NCBI GenBank assembly: GCA_018136815.1
Contig: CM030945.1
Span: forward strand, 718,605 to 782,604
Source: Isochrysis galbana
Taxonomy: Eukaryota > Haptophyta > Isochrysidales > Isochrysidaceae
Direction: 5' to 3'
DNA length: 64,000 nt
How positions within the stretch are numbered: the first letter of the stretch is position 1; the number at the start of each line of letters is the position of its first letter. Under the pieces are notes generated by a model that saw nothing but the letters and a program-made list of their open reading frames with translations, had not been told where the DNA came from and did no database searches. Below, in pieces: positions 45,550 to 62,454 of the stretch. The translations under genes were made by a program, and so were the position numbers.

Positions 45550-48522
45550 ATGGCGGAGACCTCTCCCGCCTCTCCCGCCCGCCGCCGCTTCACAAAGGCC
45601 AGGAGGGTCGTCGTCAAGGTGGGCACCTCCGTCGTCACCAGAGGCGACGGGACTCTCGCACTCGGCCGCCTTGCATCGCTCGTAGAGCAGATTGCAGAGC
45701 TCGTCCACGCAGGTCAACCCAAGCCAGAATTATCCCACCGCACCACACTCCAACTCTCTCCGCCCTCTCCGCCCTCGCCCTGCGGCACGATCCGGCACCT
45801 GCGGCTGCTCCGACGGCACGACTCAGTCTCCACCGCTCGCTGCACCGCCACTCTACCCTCCCTTCGCATAGTGCGTCCCCACGTGCTCTGTGTTCGCGTT
45901 GACACGAGTCTACGTTGCGCGCCCTAGCCACGCATACCGCCACAGCCTCTCCCGCCCGTCAACCCCCCCCCCACACCCCGCTCTGGTACCAAAGGTTGGC
46001 CGTTCACCCCCCCGGTTCACCGCCCCCTTCTGGTTCGGCAACCCCAGTTGCTCCGGCGCTCACCCGCTCTCCCCACAACCAACACCACCGCGCAGGCAAG
46101 CAGGTCGCGCTCGTCGCCTCAGGCGCTATTGGCATCGGCCAGACGCGGCTCGCAGAGCAGGCGATGCTGAGCCGGTCAATCCGCTCGGCGCTGCATACGG
46201 GCGACGGCGCGTCCAATGAGCCGCACCTCGCCGGGCGCATCACTGACGCCGCTCTCCTCGGAGGCTGCGAGGTTAATACCGTCGCCTCGGCGCCCTCACG
46301 CGCGGCCGCTGGCCAGGGAGGCCTCATGGGTCTCTACGACACACTCTTCTCGCAGTACGGCATCACTTGTGGGCAGGTTCTCGTCACCGAGCGCGACTTC
46401 TCGTCTGAGACGCGCCGCCGGCGCGTGCGCTCCACGCTTGAGGTGATGCTGCAGGTCGGCTCGGTCCCCGTGATCAACGAGAACGACGTGCTCGCCGTGC
46501 CTGACCGACGCAAACTCTTCTCTGACAACGACTCGCTCGCGGTGCTCGTGGCGACGGAGCTCAAGTCGGATGTGCTGATGCTCGGCTCGGACGTGCCGGG
46601 TATCTTCCGCGGCCCACCCGAGCCGGGACAGCCGCCGGACGTGCTGCCGATCGTTACGCGCTCGACGCCGCTCTCCTTCGGCGCCAAATCGGCGCGTGGC
46701 CGCGGCGGCATGCAGGCCAAGGTTGAGGCAGCACTCTCGGCAATCGAGCGGGGCGTGTCGGCCGTCGTCATCTTCTCGGGCTTCGAGCCACTCGGTGTGC
46801 TCCGAATCCTTAAGGGCGAGCCGCTCGGCACACTCCTCCTCTCCGAGGCGGAGGCAAAGCTCGAGATGAAAGCGCTGCGCAAGGCGGCCGCCCTCGCCGC
46901 GCCCGCTGCCAAGTCGCCCGCGCCTGCCCCTGCGCCTGCGCCTGTGCAGCCGACCGAGCCGGCTGGGCCCGATCCGGATGCTCTTGCGTCGGCGCTCGCC
47001 GCACGTGAGGCCTCCCGAGCCCTTCAGCGTCTCTCGCACGAGGAGCGCGGCAAAGTGCTGCACGCGTGCGCCGACGCGCTCGAAGCAGCGTACGACGTGA
47101 TCGCCAAGGCCAACGCGGCCGACGTCGCCGCGGCCAGCAAGGCCAACATGTCGGCGGCGTCGGCGGCGAGACTACACCTCCCGCTCAAGAAGCTCAAGGG
47201 CGTCACCGCCGGATTGCGTGACATTGCCAAACAGCCCGACCCGCTCTGGCGCACCAAGCGGCACGTCGAGCTCGCCCCCGGGCTCGTGCTGCGGCAGGAG
47301 ACGGTGCCCATCGGTGTAATCCTCGTCATCTTCGAGTCGCGGCCCGATGTGGTGCCGCAGGTAGCTGCACTCGCCATCGCTTCGGGCAATGGGCTGCTCC
47401 TCAAGGGCGGCAAGGAGGCTGCACGCACCAACGCCGTCCTCCACTCCATTCTGGCCAGCACTGTCGAGCGCGCCACAAGTGGCCGTGTCAAGGGCTCACT
47501 GCTCGGCCTCGTTGAGACGCGCGCGCAGATTGGCGCGCTTCTCCAGCTGCAAGGCGCCATCGACTTGGTAATCCCGCGTGGCTCCAATGCGATGGTCCAA
47601 CACATCATGTCCTCCACAAAGATCCCCACCCTCGGCCACGCTGACGGCGTCTGCCACATGTACGTCGATGCCGCCGCGGATCCTGCCAAGGCCGAGCGGT
47701 TGATGCTCGACGCCAAGACGGACTACCCTGCCGCCTGCAACGCGCTCGAGACCCTGCTGGTGCACCAGAGCGCCGTCGGCTCGGGCCTCGCCACGCGCCT
47801 CTGCGAAGCCGCACGCAAGGCGGGCATCAAGCTCTTCGGGGGGCCGCACGCCTGTCAGGTACGGCGCTTCGCGCCTGGCCACAACGATCAAGCCGCCCCC
47901 CTCCATGCTGGTAGCTTGGCACTGAGAGCCCCCTCCCTCGCGCGCAGCTTCTCATCAACGAGCGACTCGAGCCCGCCGCTGATCTCCATACTGAGTATGG
48001 AGAGCTGGCCATGTGCGTGGAGGTGGTGGCCGGCCTTGCTGAGGCCGTCGAGCATATTCACACTTATGGGTCGTCGCATACAGAGGTGATCGTCACGGAG
48101 GACCCAGCGGCCGCTGAGGCCTTCCTCTCCAGCGTCGACGCCGCCAATGTCTTCCACAACGCCTCATCGCGGTTCGCCGACGGGTGAGTACGCTGCGCTG
48201 CTATTTGCGGCGGTTGGGCGTGCCCTCGGCGCCGCCCGCGCCACCAGGCCGCCATGCTCTCGTATAAGTGGGCTCTCCATCACGCCAGCCTGTGGCTGCC
48301 GGTACTCATCTCTGCATATGCGCTCTCCCTCTCAGATACCGCTTTGGTCTGGGCGCAGAGGTCGGCATATCCACATCCCGCATCCACGCCCGCGGCCCTG
48401 TCGGCGTCGAGGGCCTTCTCACGACTCGCAACCGTGTAGTCTCGACGAGCTCGCACACCGTTGGCGATTTCAGCTCGGGCAAGGTCACGTACACCCACAA
48501 GACACTTACCTCGAAGCTCTGA
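45550..48522 (+). CDS. P5CS: Delta-1-pyrroline-5-carboxylate synthetase (glutamate 5-kinase/gamma-glutamyl-phosphate reductase fusion)
   Basis: Exons 45550-45712, 46096-47858, 47948-48183 and 48336-48522 total 2349 nt, 782 residues plus stop, the usual size of eukaryotic P5CS. The kinase half (about 1-285) has [44 protein letters not shown] and [20 protein letters not shown]. An Ala/Pro linker follows. The reductase half (about 310-782) has [40 protein letters not shown], the catalytic Cys in [15 protein letters not shown], and [20 protein letters not shown] near the end. It makes glutamate semialdehyde/P5C from glutamate with ATP and NADPH, the first committed steps of proline synthesis; proline is also an osmolyte in algae. 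All three introns are GT-AG. The residues between the GAIGIG loop and the AAAGQ loop are longer and more Ala/Gly-rich than usual, but in frame. Confidence 0.95.
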
Positions 48523-49268
48523 GCAATGGATCTGCACTAGAAGGCCATCGCTAGGGGTGTAGGACCGGGGGAGACTGAAGCTGCCACGAGCCGGCAGTGG
48601 CCTCCTGTGCGTGGCATCGACGCGTCTCTGACTGCATCCCCACGCCTACGTGCGCCGTGTGGCAACACTCACCGCGAGGGCGCTTGCTCTGAGGCTGAGT
48701 ATCACCGCAGCAGCCCAGGGTGATAGCTCGCAGTCACGCGCCCGCGAAAGAGTTGCTAGCGGCCGGCGGCAACGCTGAGGGAGCGCACCAGGTTTTTGCC
48801 GCTTCGCCTTCCGCAGGCTCGGGCTTGATGATGCCCCCCAACGCGGGCGACGAAGACGTATGCCTAAGCTCTGCTCCCTGGGGCGAGGGAGCGAGCCCTT
48901 GCTGCCCTGCTCTGCAGCGCCTCACGGCAGGCGTGCACCAAGCAGTTTTGTCGTCAGAGTATTTGCTGTGCCTTGTGGGTCGTCATGCACATGTACTACC
49001 TACTATTGTAAGGTGTGCGTGCCGCGCGTCTCATTCTTATACGCTTGATCCGCCCCTCACTTCCCTTCCTCCCCACTATGATGCGATTGAAGCGCCATAA
49101 GTGCAACCAATTGTAATACTTGGCTCACCTAGGACATACATATCAGCGTCGACATAGTTGGGGACACGCACTCGGAGCGCCCGGTCCACGGTGCGGATAA
49201 AGCTCGAAGTCGCATTCCGTCGGACGTAGAGTGGTCAAACGGTGATTTATAACTACAAACATGGGGTA
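48523..49268. other. 3' flank of P5CS, no supported gene
   Basis: A 126-codon plus frame (48720-49100) has no recognisable domain and poor composition. The region probably includes the P5CS 3' untranslated region. Confidence 0.5.
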
Positions 49269-49450
49269 GGGCGGTCAAACAGGGGCTTTTTAACCATTAG
49301 TAAGGGCCGGGCTGCATTTTTTGACCGTGGCGCGATGCCCAATAAAAAACCTCCGGGGGGGCTACCTGACGCGACGAAAATCTTCGCCAAGAAATGGTGC
49401 GTTCCGCCCCCCCTCTCTCCCCCTCCGTCACGCGCGCTCACGCTCTACCC
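49269..49450 (-). repeat. Second copy of the GGGCGGTCA-ended MITE-like repeat
   Basis: GGGCGGTCAAACAGGGGCTT at 49269 and the following 180 bp match, in reverse, 28570-28737. Only one end is present. A related motif GTGGTCAAAC lies 40 bp to the left, as it does beside the first copy. Confidence 0.6.
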
Positions 49451-49529
49451 GTAAAGAATTGGCGGTCGCGCCCGCGGGGGGATCGGTTCCTTTATATCTA
49501 AGCTACATTCGGCATTTGATTCCTGCCCG

Positions 49530-50134
49530 ATGCAGCGCCGTGTCGGGCTGCCGACAGTCCGACCACCCCCTGACCCTCTGGCATCATTGCCCGCGCAGGC
49601 CAAACAGCTCCTCACAGCGCGCGCTCGCGGCTACCCTGGCTACCATAGACTCCGCCCCGACCATCCCGACCCGCCCCTCGCAGGATTCGCGCTCACTCGA
49701 ACTCGGCATCGAGAACCAGGACCAGCTCACCGACGCGGCCGTCCACGCGTGGCTAACGAGCCTCTGCGTTGGGGCTGCCTTCGCGGCCCTCCTCTCTCTG
49801 ACAGTGCTAGATCCGGCGCTGATCGATGAGGCGGGACCCGTGGGCGGCCTCAGGACGGGCCTCGTCGTGGCGCTCTACGCCGCGGCAAGGAGGAAAGCCC
49901 AAGATCCTGCCAGAACGCCTCACAGCGCATCTGGCGGGAACCCACCACCCAGAGCAGATATCATTTTCTGCACTAGGCGTTCCGCTAGGAGCGCCGGAGG
50001 CGCTAAAACCCTTCTGGACGAAACTAGCCGACAAAGTCGATGACAAAGTGGCCAGCCTAGCGCCAGCCACCAAATATATGACGATATTTGGAAGGGCAAA
50101 TATTGTAAACTACATGGTATACGGGACACCTAGC
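49530..50134 (+). pseudogene. LINE reverse transcriptase fragment (thumb region)
   Basis: The frame ending near 50134 reads FSALGVPLGAPEALKPFWTK, VDDKVASLAPATKYMTIFGR and ANIVNYMVYGTP. This matches the segment after the catalytic core of non-LTR reverse transcriptases ('YLGVPLG...FW.KL..K...L......S..GR..LVN..'). Upstream frames (about 49640-49880) are less clear and broken between frames. No YxDD motif or endonuclease is present, so this is a fragment. It stops exactly where the oppositely oriented zinc-finger element begins. Confidence 0.6.
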
Positions 50135-51959
50135 TGCCCCCGTTTGTTTTTATGTATCTGATCGGCTTGGCGTCCGAGTTGGTGAGGGTCCGCGCATATC
50201 TCTGAAAGTCGCGTCCGAACTTTAGTTTCTCGAGTGCGAGGTGATAGAACCCCGACCACGCGGTTTCGAGGCCGTGTGAGCGGTTGCATTTCTTGCCTTT
50301 CACATTCATGGGGCATTTGCCCTTTGGAAAGCGCGTGCATGCCGCCCCCGAGTCAGGGGCGATCACTTCGTGCAAGGTGCGCTTGGGCGGCGCCATTCGG
50401 CGTGCTTGTTCGCGGTCGAGACGTGCTTGGCGCTCTTCGTTGCATACGCATACGCGTAGCGGGGGCGCGAAGGCCATTGCGTAGTTTTTGTGGTAGCCTT
50501 TGCAGCCTTTCGGGCCGGCGTGGATGTTCATATTTTTGATGTCGCCTCCCAAGTCCTTGCAGTCGCGGATCGCGTAGTCGAGGGGGTATGGGTTGTTATT
50601 CACGCTCAGAAGAATTTTGCGCGGGAAGGGGAAGGACTCGAATGTTCCCGTCCTTGGCGCGACGTAGAGGTGGTATACCTCTTTCTTGCCTTGGGTCACG
50701 ATGATGCCCTCCTTGGTGAGCACCTTGGTGCGTTCTTGGTTACCTTGTAGGAATACGAAGCCTTGATTTTCGAGTGCCCTCGCCAGAGTAGATATGGTGA
50801 TGGCGTCTTTCATCTCAAATTTATAGTTACGTACCACCAGGTGCGCGGACACGTCTTTGAATGCGCTTGCGAGCGATTTTGACGATGCCTGGGGGAGCTC
50901 TTTTGCCTTGTCGTTATAGGTTTGGAATTTGACGACCATCGGATATTTCACTCCGTTTAGCGCGAAGACACCTTGGTCTTTGAACTTGGCCTGGTATTGT
51001 TGCGCGCAATCCGCCGTGACCAGGATTTCCCATGGTCCCGACGAGCTCTTGGCGAGAAATTCCGGTTCGAGGTCCACGCCCTCGAGCTTGTTGAGGTGCG
51101 CTATTATGGCGCTTAAGGCCTCCTCGTCTTTGATTTTGATGCCCCGGTCCGTGGAGGTGAAGGTCATTATGATTTGAGAAAAATCCGGCTGGTATTCTTC
51201 GTCATCTTCTTGTTCGTCCCCTTCCTGGGGGTTTGCCTGTGTGGGTTCGGGGAGTGGGAGGTGTTTGGTTAGCCTCCTGGTCGCGTGGCTGTGTGTCGTG
51301 CGCGTCGTCCGTCCAGGTTTGGGGCTCCCGAGGGCCTCTTTTCTTTTGCGTCTCGACAAGGCTCCACGCCTTCGTGTTGTTGGTGTTTTTGAAAATTTTG
51401 ATAGGGCTTGTGGCTTTGAGGGTGAGGTTGCTACCCTTGGCCGCTTGCGCGTTCTGCGTGTCGTGTCTCGGCCGCGCGTGTCACGCGTGGCCGTGTTGGG
51501 GTGGGTGTATGATGCTCTCAACCTTGTGCATGGATCCTGCGCTTGCGCAGGAGAGCCTGGCTGCTGGGACATGCAGCTGTTGCTGCATGTCACCAGCAGA
51601 GGTTTGATGGTGGTCTGGCTGACCGGCCGGGTCTGCGCCTCGTGCTTGCGCACGAGGTCAGTGCCATGGCAGTGTAGGGGCCCAGCCCGGAGGCTTTCCC
51701 TATGGGAGACTGCGCTTTGTGGCTTTGGGTGTGCATGGGCTCTGTTGTGCTGGTCTTGTTGTGCTGGCATGTTGTGTGTTGTTGTGGTGTGTGCTGTCCG
51801 TGTGTCTCTGGGGCTTCGTTTCGGGTCGTGGCTCGCGGGTACCTGGGCTGGCATGGCTCTGGCTGGGGGACGCTGCGGCTGCGTGGCGTCGGCCATCACT
51901 TGGTCGGCCGGCGCGGTGAGGTGGGCTGAGAGAGAGGAGGGGAGCGTGGCGCGCTCCAT
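50130..51959 (-). CDS. 609-residue CCCH zinc-finger protein of retroelement copy E (ORF1-like)
   Basis: An uninterrupted frame from the ATG next to the hairpin. The N-terminal 250 residues are Thr/Arg/Pro/Gln-rich and basic, with a short acidic patch (EEGDEQEDDEEYQPDF-like) at about 250. A folded middle part follows (DRGIKIKDEEALSAIIAHLN, LVVRNYKFEMKDAITISTLA, PFPRKILLSVNNNPYPLDYA). Near residue 545 comes a C-x7-C-x8-C-x3-H finger, CTRFPKGKCPMNVKGKKCNR then SH. Nucleic-acid binding is likely. By position and style it resembles the RNA-binding ORF1 protein of LINEs, although CCHC rather than CCCH fingers are usual there. The last codons and the stop TAG may come from flanking DNA, so the natural protein could be longer. 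It could instead be a host gene, but the shared hairpin 5' end argues for a mobile origin. Confidence 0.6.
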   Translation of the reverse strand: MERATLPSSLSAHLTAPADQVMADATQPQRPPARAMPAQVPASHDPKRSPRDTRTAHTTTTHNMPAQQDQHNRAHAHPKPQSAVSHRESLRAGPLHCHGTDLVRKHEAQTRPVSQTTIKPLLVTCSNSCMSQQPGSPAQAQDPCTRLRASYTHPNTATRDTRGRDTTRRTRKRPRVATSPSKPQALSKFSKTPTTRRRGALSRRKRKEALGSPKPGRTTRTTHSHATRRLTKHLPLPEPTQANPQEGDEQEDDEEYQPDFSQIIMTFTSTDRGIKIKDEEALSAIIAHLNKLEGVDLEPEFLAKSSSGPWEILVTADCAQQYQAKFKDQGVFALNGVKYPMVVKFQTYNDKAKELPQASSKSLASAFKDVSAHLVVRNYKFEMKDAITISTLARALENQGFVFLQGNQERTKVLTKEGIIVTQGKKEVYHLYVAPRTGTFESFPFPRKILLSVNNNPYPLDYAIRDCKDLGGDIKNMNIHAGPKGCKGYHKNYAMAFAPPLRVCVCNEERQARLDREQARRMAPPKRTLHEVIAPDSGAACTRFPKGKCPMNVKGKKCNRSHGLETAWSGFYHLALEKLKFGRDFQRYARTLTNSDAKPIRYIKTNGGS

Positions 51960-51984
51960 GACCCTATCGTTATAACGATAGTTG
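50135..51984 (-). mobile_element. Hairpin-headed retroelement, copy E, with long ORF
   Basis: The minus-strand 5' end at 51984 reads CAACTATCGTTATAACGATA; bases 51964-51981 form a perfect 18-bp palindrome. The start codon lies four bases later, at element base 26, as in the other copies. The left limit is near 50135. There ACCTAGCTG, and ACCTAAGCTG just beyond the right end at about 51990-51999, may be an imperfect target duplication. The element seems to lie within an older plus-oriented LINE, represented by the reverse transcriptase fragment on its left and the 3' tail at 52185-52441 on its right. Confidence 0.6.
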
Positions 51985-52184
51985 AAAACCTAAGCTGAAA
52001 AGACCGTTAGAGCTCAGCGCCCCCATTTTTACAGAAAACGACAAAGGAAAGCTGATAATGAACGACAACCTCGGCCTCGTAGCAGGGACACTCGGCTTAG
52101 CCGAAAAACTCGCCTAAGGCTGAGGCACATCTCCCTCCTAGAAAACACCCCAAAAAGGGATGGGCGATGAAAACAAAGGAGACG

Positions 52185-52441
52185 CAGCAACAATCATTCA
52201 CTCACACCGACGCAGGGAGAAACGGGCCACCTAGAGGCACAGGAGGAAGGCGAGGACAGACCACTAGGGGCCGGTGCACCCCCGCCCTACCCAACCCCCC
52301 CCACAACCTGGGCCCCTAAGTAGAGCACGAGGGGAGTTGCCGCAAGGCGGGAAGTGAGGGAAAGGAAGGGAAACGGGCGTGGCTACGATAGACAGCCACA
52401 TAGCCGCGCGCGTGGCGAGAATATTAAAAGGTTTTTTTTTC
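52185..52441 (+). mobile_element. Retroelement 3' end matching copy A
   Basis: GGCACAGGAGGAAGGCGAGG through GAATATTAAAAGGTTTTTTT aligns with the last 250 bp of copy A (25760-25997), with the same order of blocks (GGGGAGT, CGCGCG, TATTAAAAGG). It is the 3' end of a plus-oriented member of the family. Confidence 0.65.
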
Positions 52442-54251
52442 TTACAGTATGCAAAGTAATTTTTGTTTGAGATTGCGTCATTGACGGGGGCGCCCTCGCC
52501 TTCCTCCTAGTTTGCGCCTCGACTTGAACGATCGTCCCGCCCTTGTTGAAGAATGCAACCATGCCCGCTGCCCGAGTTGAAGAATGCAACCACGTGGGCG
52601 TCAGACTGCTGACGTCCGCCCTTGCACGCGCATGGGCAGCACGCCGGGTGGATGGCGACGCCTTCAGAAGACTTCACACAGTTTCCACGCCGTTTGATTC
52701 AAAGGAAGAAGCAAGCGATTCCCCAAGAGTCTGCAGGATGCACTTCGCCCCAGTGCCCGCCACTCCGTCTGCAAGCGTGTGAATGAGCTGCAGCATGTGC
52801 CCGTATTTCTTTTGCTTTGTCACCTTACTTCCGCGTCGTGTGAGCGCGTGTTTTTGTATTGAAGTGCATGTTTGGAGGCGTGCAAATGAATTCGTTCTCC
52901 GATCAGCTCCAGTGTGCGCATTGATGCTCTGGTACCACCAACGTCCAACGTGACACGTGCTGAATGATGACAAGTGAGGTTTGACTCGTGGCTTGTAGTT
53001 TGTTTATCAGAGCGTAAATTACTGAATCAGAGTAATGTATGTAGTTATAATAGGTAATAGATATCTCACATCTTAATTAATACTTAAACTTAACATTAAC
53101 ACTAACACGTTACTAACACTTCGTATTAATTATTAATTAATTATAATAGTTAACACTAGATATAGCATACAACGTATCGTCGATCGGCGTACGGCGTAGG
53201 CGTAGTTACAGTACACAGTACACGGTACACGAGTACACGTGTGCACGTGAGCGCAACTCCAACTCCACATGTTCACCGCGAAATATTGTCAAAATTTGGG
53301 TGGGAAAATAACGCGAAGTATTGGTGAAATTCGAAATATCGAACGAAATTTGGGCGGGTCTCAATCAAACGAAACTTTGGCCTGTCCCTACCGATACTCC
53401 GAACGAACACCCATGCCCATGGGGGAAGCCGCCGATAGGCAGGCCCCCCACATCCCACATCGCGGCGTCCAGAGCCACGCCGTGCCAACCAAAACTACAT
53501 CAAAAGATCAAAAGGCCCGCGCTCAACCCTTCCCTCTCCCAGCGCTAGGCCCAAGGTGGTGCACATGGGCCGAACCCCCGAAACCGAATAAAAAGGAACG
53601 AGGGGGGGGGGGGGCGGGAAGGAGAGTGTGGTAGAGGTAGAGCACGGGCGATGGCAACGGTGATCCGGAGGAAGGAGTGTAGATAGTAGCATAGCAGACA
53701 TCTTCAAGAACGTTATTTTCAGTGCTGCAATTTAGCCTAATCTTGACTACTACGGCATCGCCCCGTCTACACACTACATACTCACCGACTAACGAACCTC
53801 ATCTAGTTTGAAACAGCCACGTTGTGCAATCTTACGTTTGCAATTGACCGTATGGCAATCACAAACACAAGATGCAGCGCCGCTTGACCACAACATGCCA
53901 AAAACGAGACCATCTCCTCTTGCACCACGCCAGCTGAGTGGGCTATGGCCCATCGCATTTGATGGCGTCCTCACCGACCTTGAATCCTAGCGCCACCTTA
54001 AGTTGTTGGCGCAAGCGCAACTAGCTGATCGTTGCTCACATCTCCGGAGCCTTGCAAATATTCTCAGGAGCTGTTCGAGATCAGGGCCGGCTATAACAAG
54101 CACCTCCGGTTGACGAGGGCAAGATCACCTTGTGAACACACGAAGACCCTGAAATGGTCGCTTGGTCATGGTCATGGCGGATGCCAGCCTCGCCGGGCAT
54201 AGCTGGACAGGACTGTCGGATGCAGCCAAAACTCCTCTTCACACATACTCC
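52442..54251. other. Intergenic region with an AT-rich island
   Basis: No supported gene. A 17-bp direct repeat GTTGAAGAATGCAACCA occurs at about 52546 and 52577. From 53030 to 53170 the DNA becomes strikingly AT-rich, with repeated TTAATTAAT and TAACACTAAC motifs, against a GC-rich background. A frame at 53269-53634 has no family resemblance. Confidence 0.55.
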
Positions 54252-61279
<7,028 letters not shown>

Positions 61280-62454
61280 CTCGTGCTGAATGGGAGGGAT
61301 GAGGAGGGAGGGAAGGGCGTGTGGGGGTGTTGGGAGAGTGCGATAGTCCTGACTGTCAGAGGCGGCGCTTGAGCAGCGGGCGGGGGGTGCGCGGGAGAAG
61401 TGTGAGGAGGCCGGTGATGGAGGGGAGGGCGCAGAGACGGGGGAAGTCGGAGAGAGGGGGAGAGAGGAGGGAGAGAGAGGAGGGAGAGAGAGGAGGGAGA
61501 GAGAGGAAGGGGAGGGGAGGGGGGTAGGAGGGGAGGGGGGAGGGGGAGGGGTGGCGGGGTGGTGGGGTAGTGGGGTATTGGGGGGGGGTAAGGGGGAGGA
61601 GAGTGAGGGAGAGAGAGTGAGGGAGAGAGAGGGAGGGAGAGAGAGATTAGGAGAGGGGGGGGGGGGGGCGTGAGACGGGGGGGCCGCGCGGGCTCCGAGC
61701 GCGCCGCGAGAGGGGCGCGCGGGGGGGGGGGGGGGGGAGAAGCGCTGCGGCGGGGCGGGAACAAGAGATGAACGGAAGAGAAGATGGATGTGAGGGAGGC
61801 TGAGCATTCAAAGTGGTCCGGTTAGTTTGAGGTATTGAGTGGAGAAAGAAGGAGGAGGAAAGGGGGAGGGGGGAGGGAGGGAGAGAGGGAGGGAAGGGGG
61901 GGAGAGACGAGAGAGAGAGTCGAGGGAGGAGAAAAGAGAGAATAGAGAGTCCACACAGAGAGGGGGAGAGAGAGACTATGTGTATGAGAGACAAGTGAGA
62001 GAGAAAGATTGACGAGGGAAGAGAGCGATGAGAAGGAGAGAGAGAGAGAGTGTGTGTGGAGACAGAGATAAACGAGAGAAGGGAGGGAGGGAGGGAGGGA
62101 GGGAGGGAGGGGGGGGGGGAGGAGGGAGCGGGAGCGAGAAGGAGGGAGTAAAAGAGGGACGAGAGAGAGAGAGAGGAGAGAGGTAGGGAGAGGAGAGAGC
62201 GAGAAAGACAGGGGAGAGAGAGAGAGAGAGAGAGGAGAGAGAGTGAGAGACGAGACCAGAGATAAAGGGGTAGAGACCACGGACAAAGAGGGAGAGAGGG
62301 AGGGAGGGAGGGAAAGGCAGGGAGAAGGTAGAAAGAGAGTCGGGGCAGGTACTCCTACTTCAGAGAGAGGGGCAGAGAGGTAGGTAGGGGAGAGAGAGTC
62401 AGAGAGAGAGAGAAGAGAGAGAGAAGAGAGAGGGAAGCTTCACGGCGTCGTCCG
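61280..62454. promoter_or_regulatory. Purine-rich shared spacer between divergent ABC transporter genes
   Basis: 1175 bp between the two start codons, almost entirely G/A-rich on the plus strand from about 61440 on (GGGAGAGAGAGG-type units, poly-G runs at 61655-61668 and 61721-61737). It is thus CT-rich on the ABCC coding strand. It must hold both promoters and 5' untranslated regions. No TATA box was recognised. Confidence 0.6.

Noticed and set aside
44644-45550. Long reading frames of Ser/Leu or Arg/Glu repeats
   Set aside because: They are translations of the GA/CT microsatellite in several frames and strands; no family resemblance.
48720-49100. 126-codon frame downstream of P5CS
   Set aside because: No domain, no splice context, average composition; probably 3' flank.
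51241-51975. Plus-strand 244-codon frame rich in Cys, Val and Leu
   Set aside because: It is the shadow of the minus-strand zinc-finger ORF, which has the better composition and a start next to the hairpin.
53269-53634. 121-codon plus frame upstream of the ABCC 3' end
   Set aside because: Contains repeat-like segments and a poly-G run; no family resemblance.
61300-62400. Long Ser/Pro/Leu-rich upstream extension of the ABCC frame and Arg/Glu-rich frames
   Set aside because: The ABCC frame is open upstream of 61279 only because of the purine-rich repeat; MLWGPFLSG at 61279 is the first Met followed by membrane helices.
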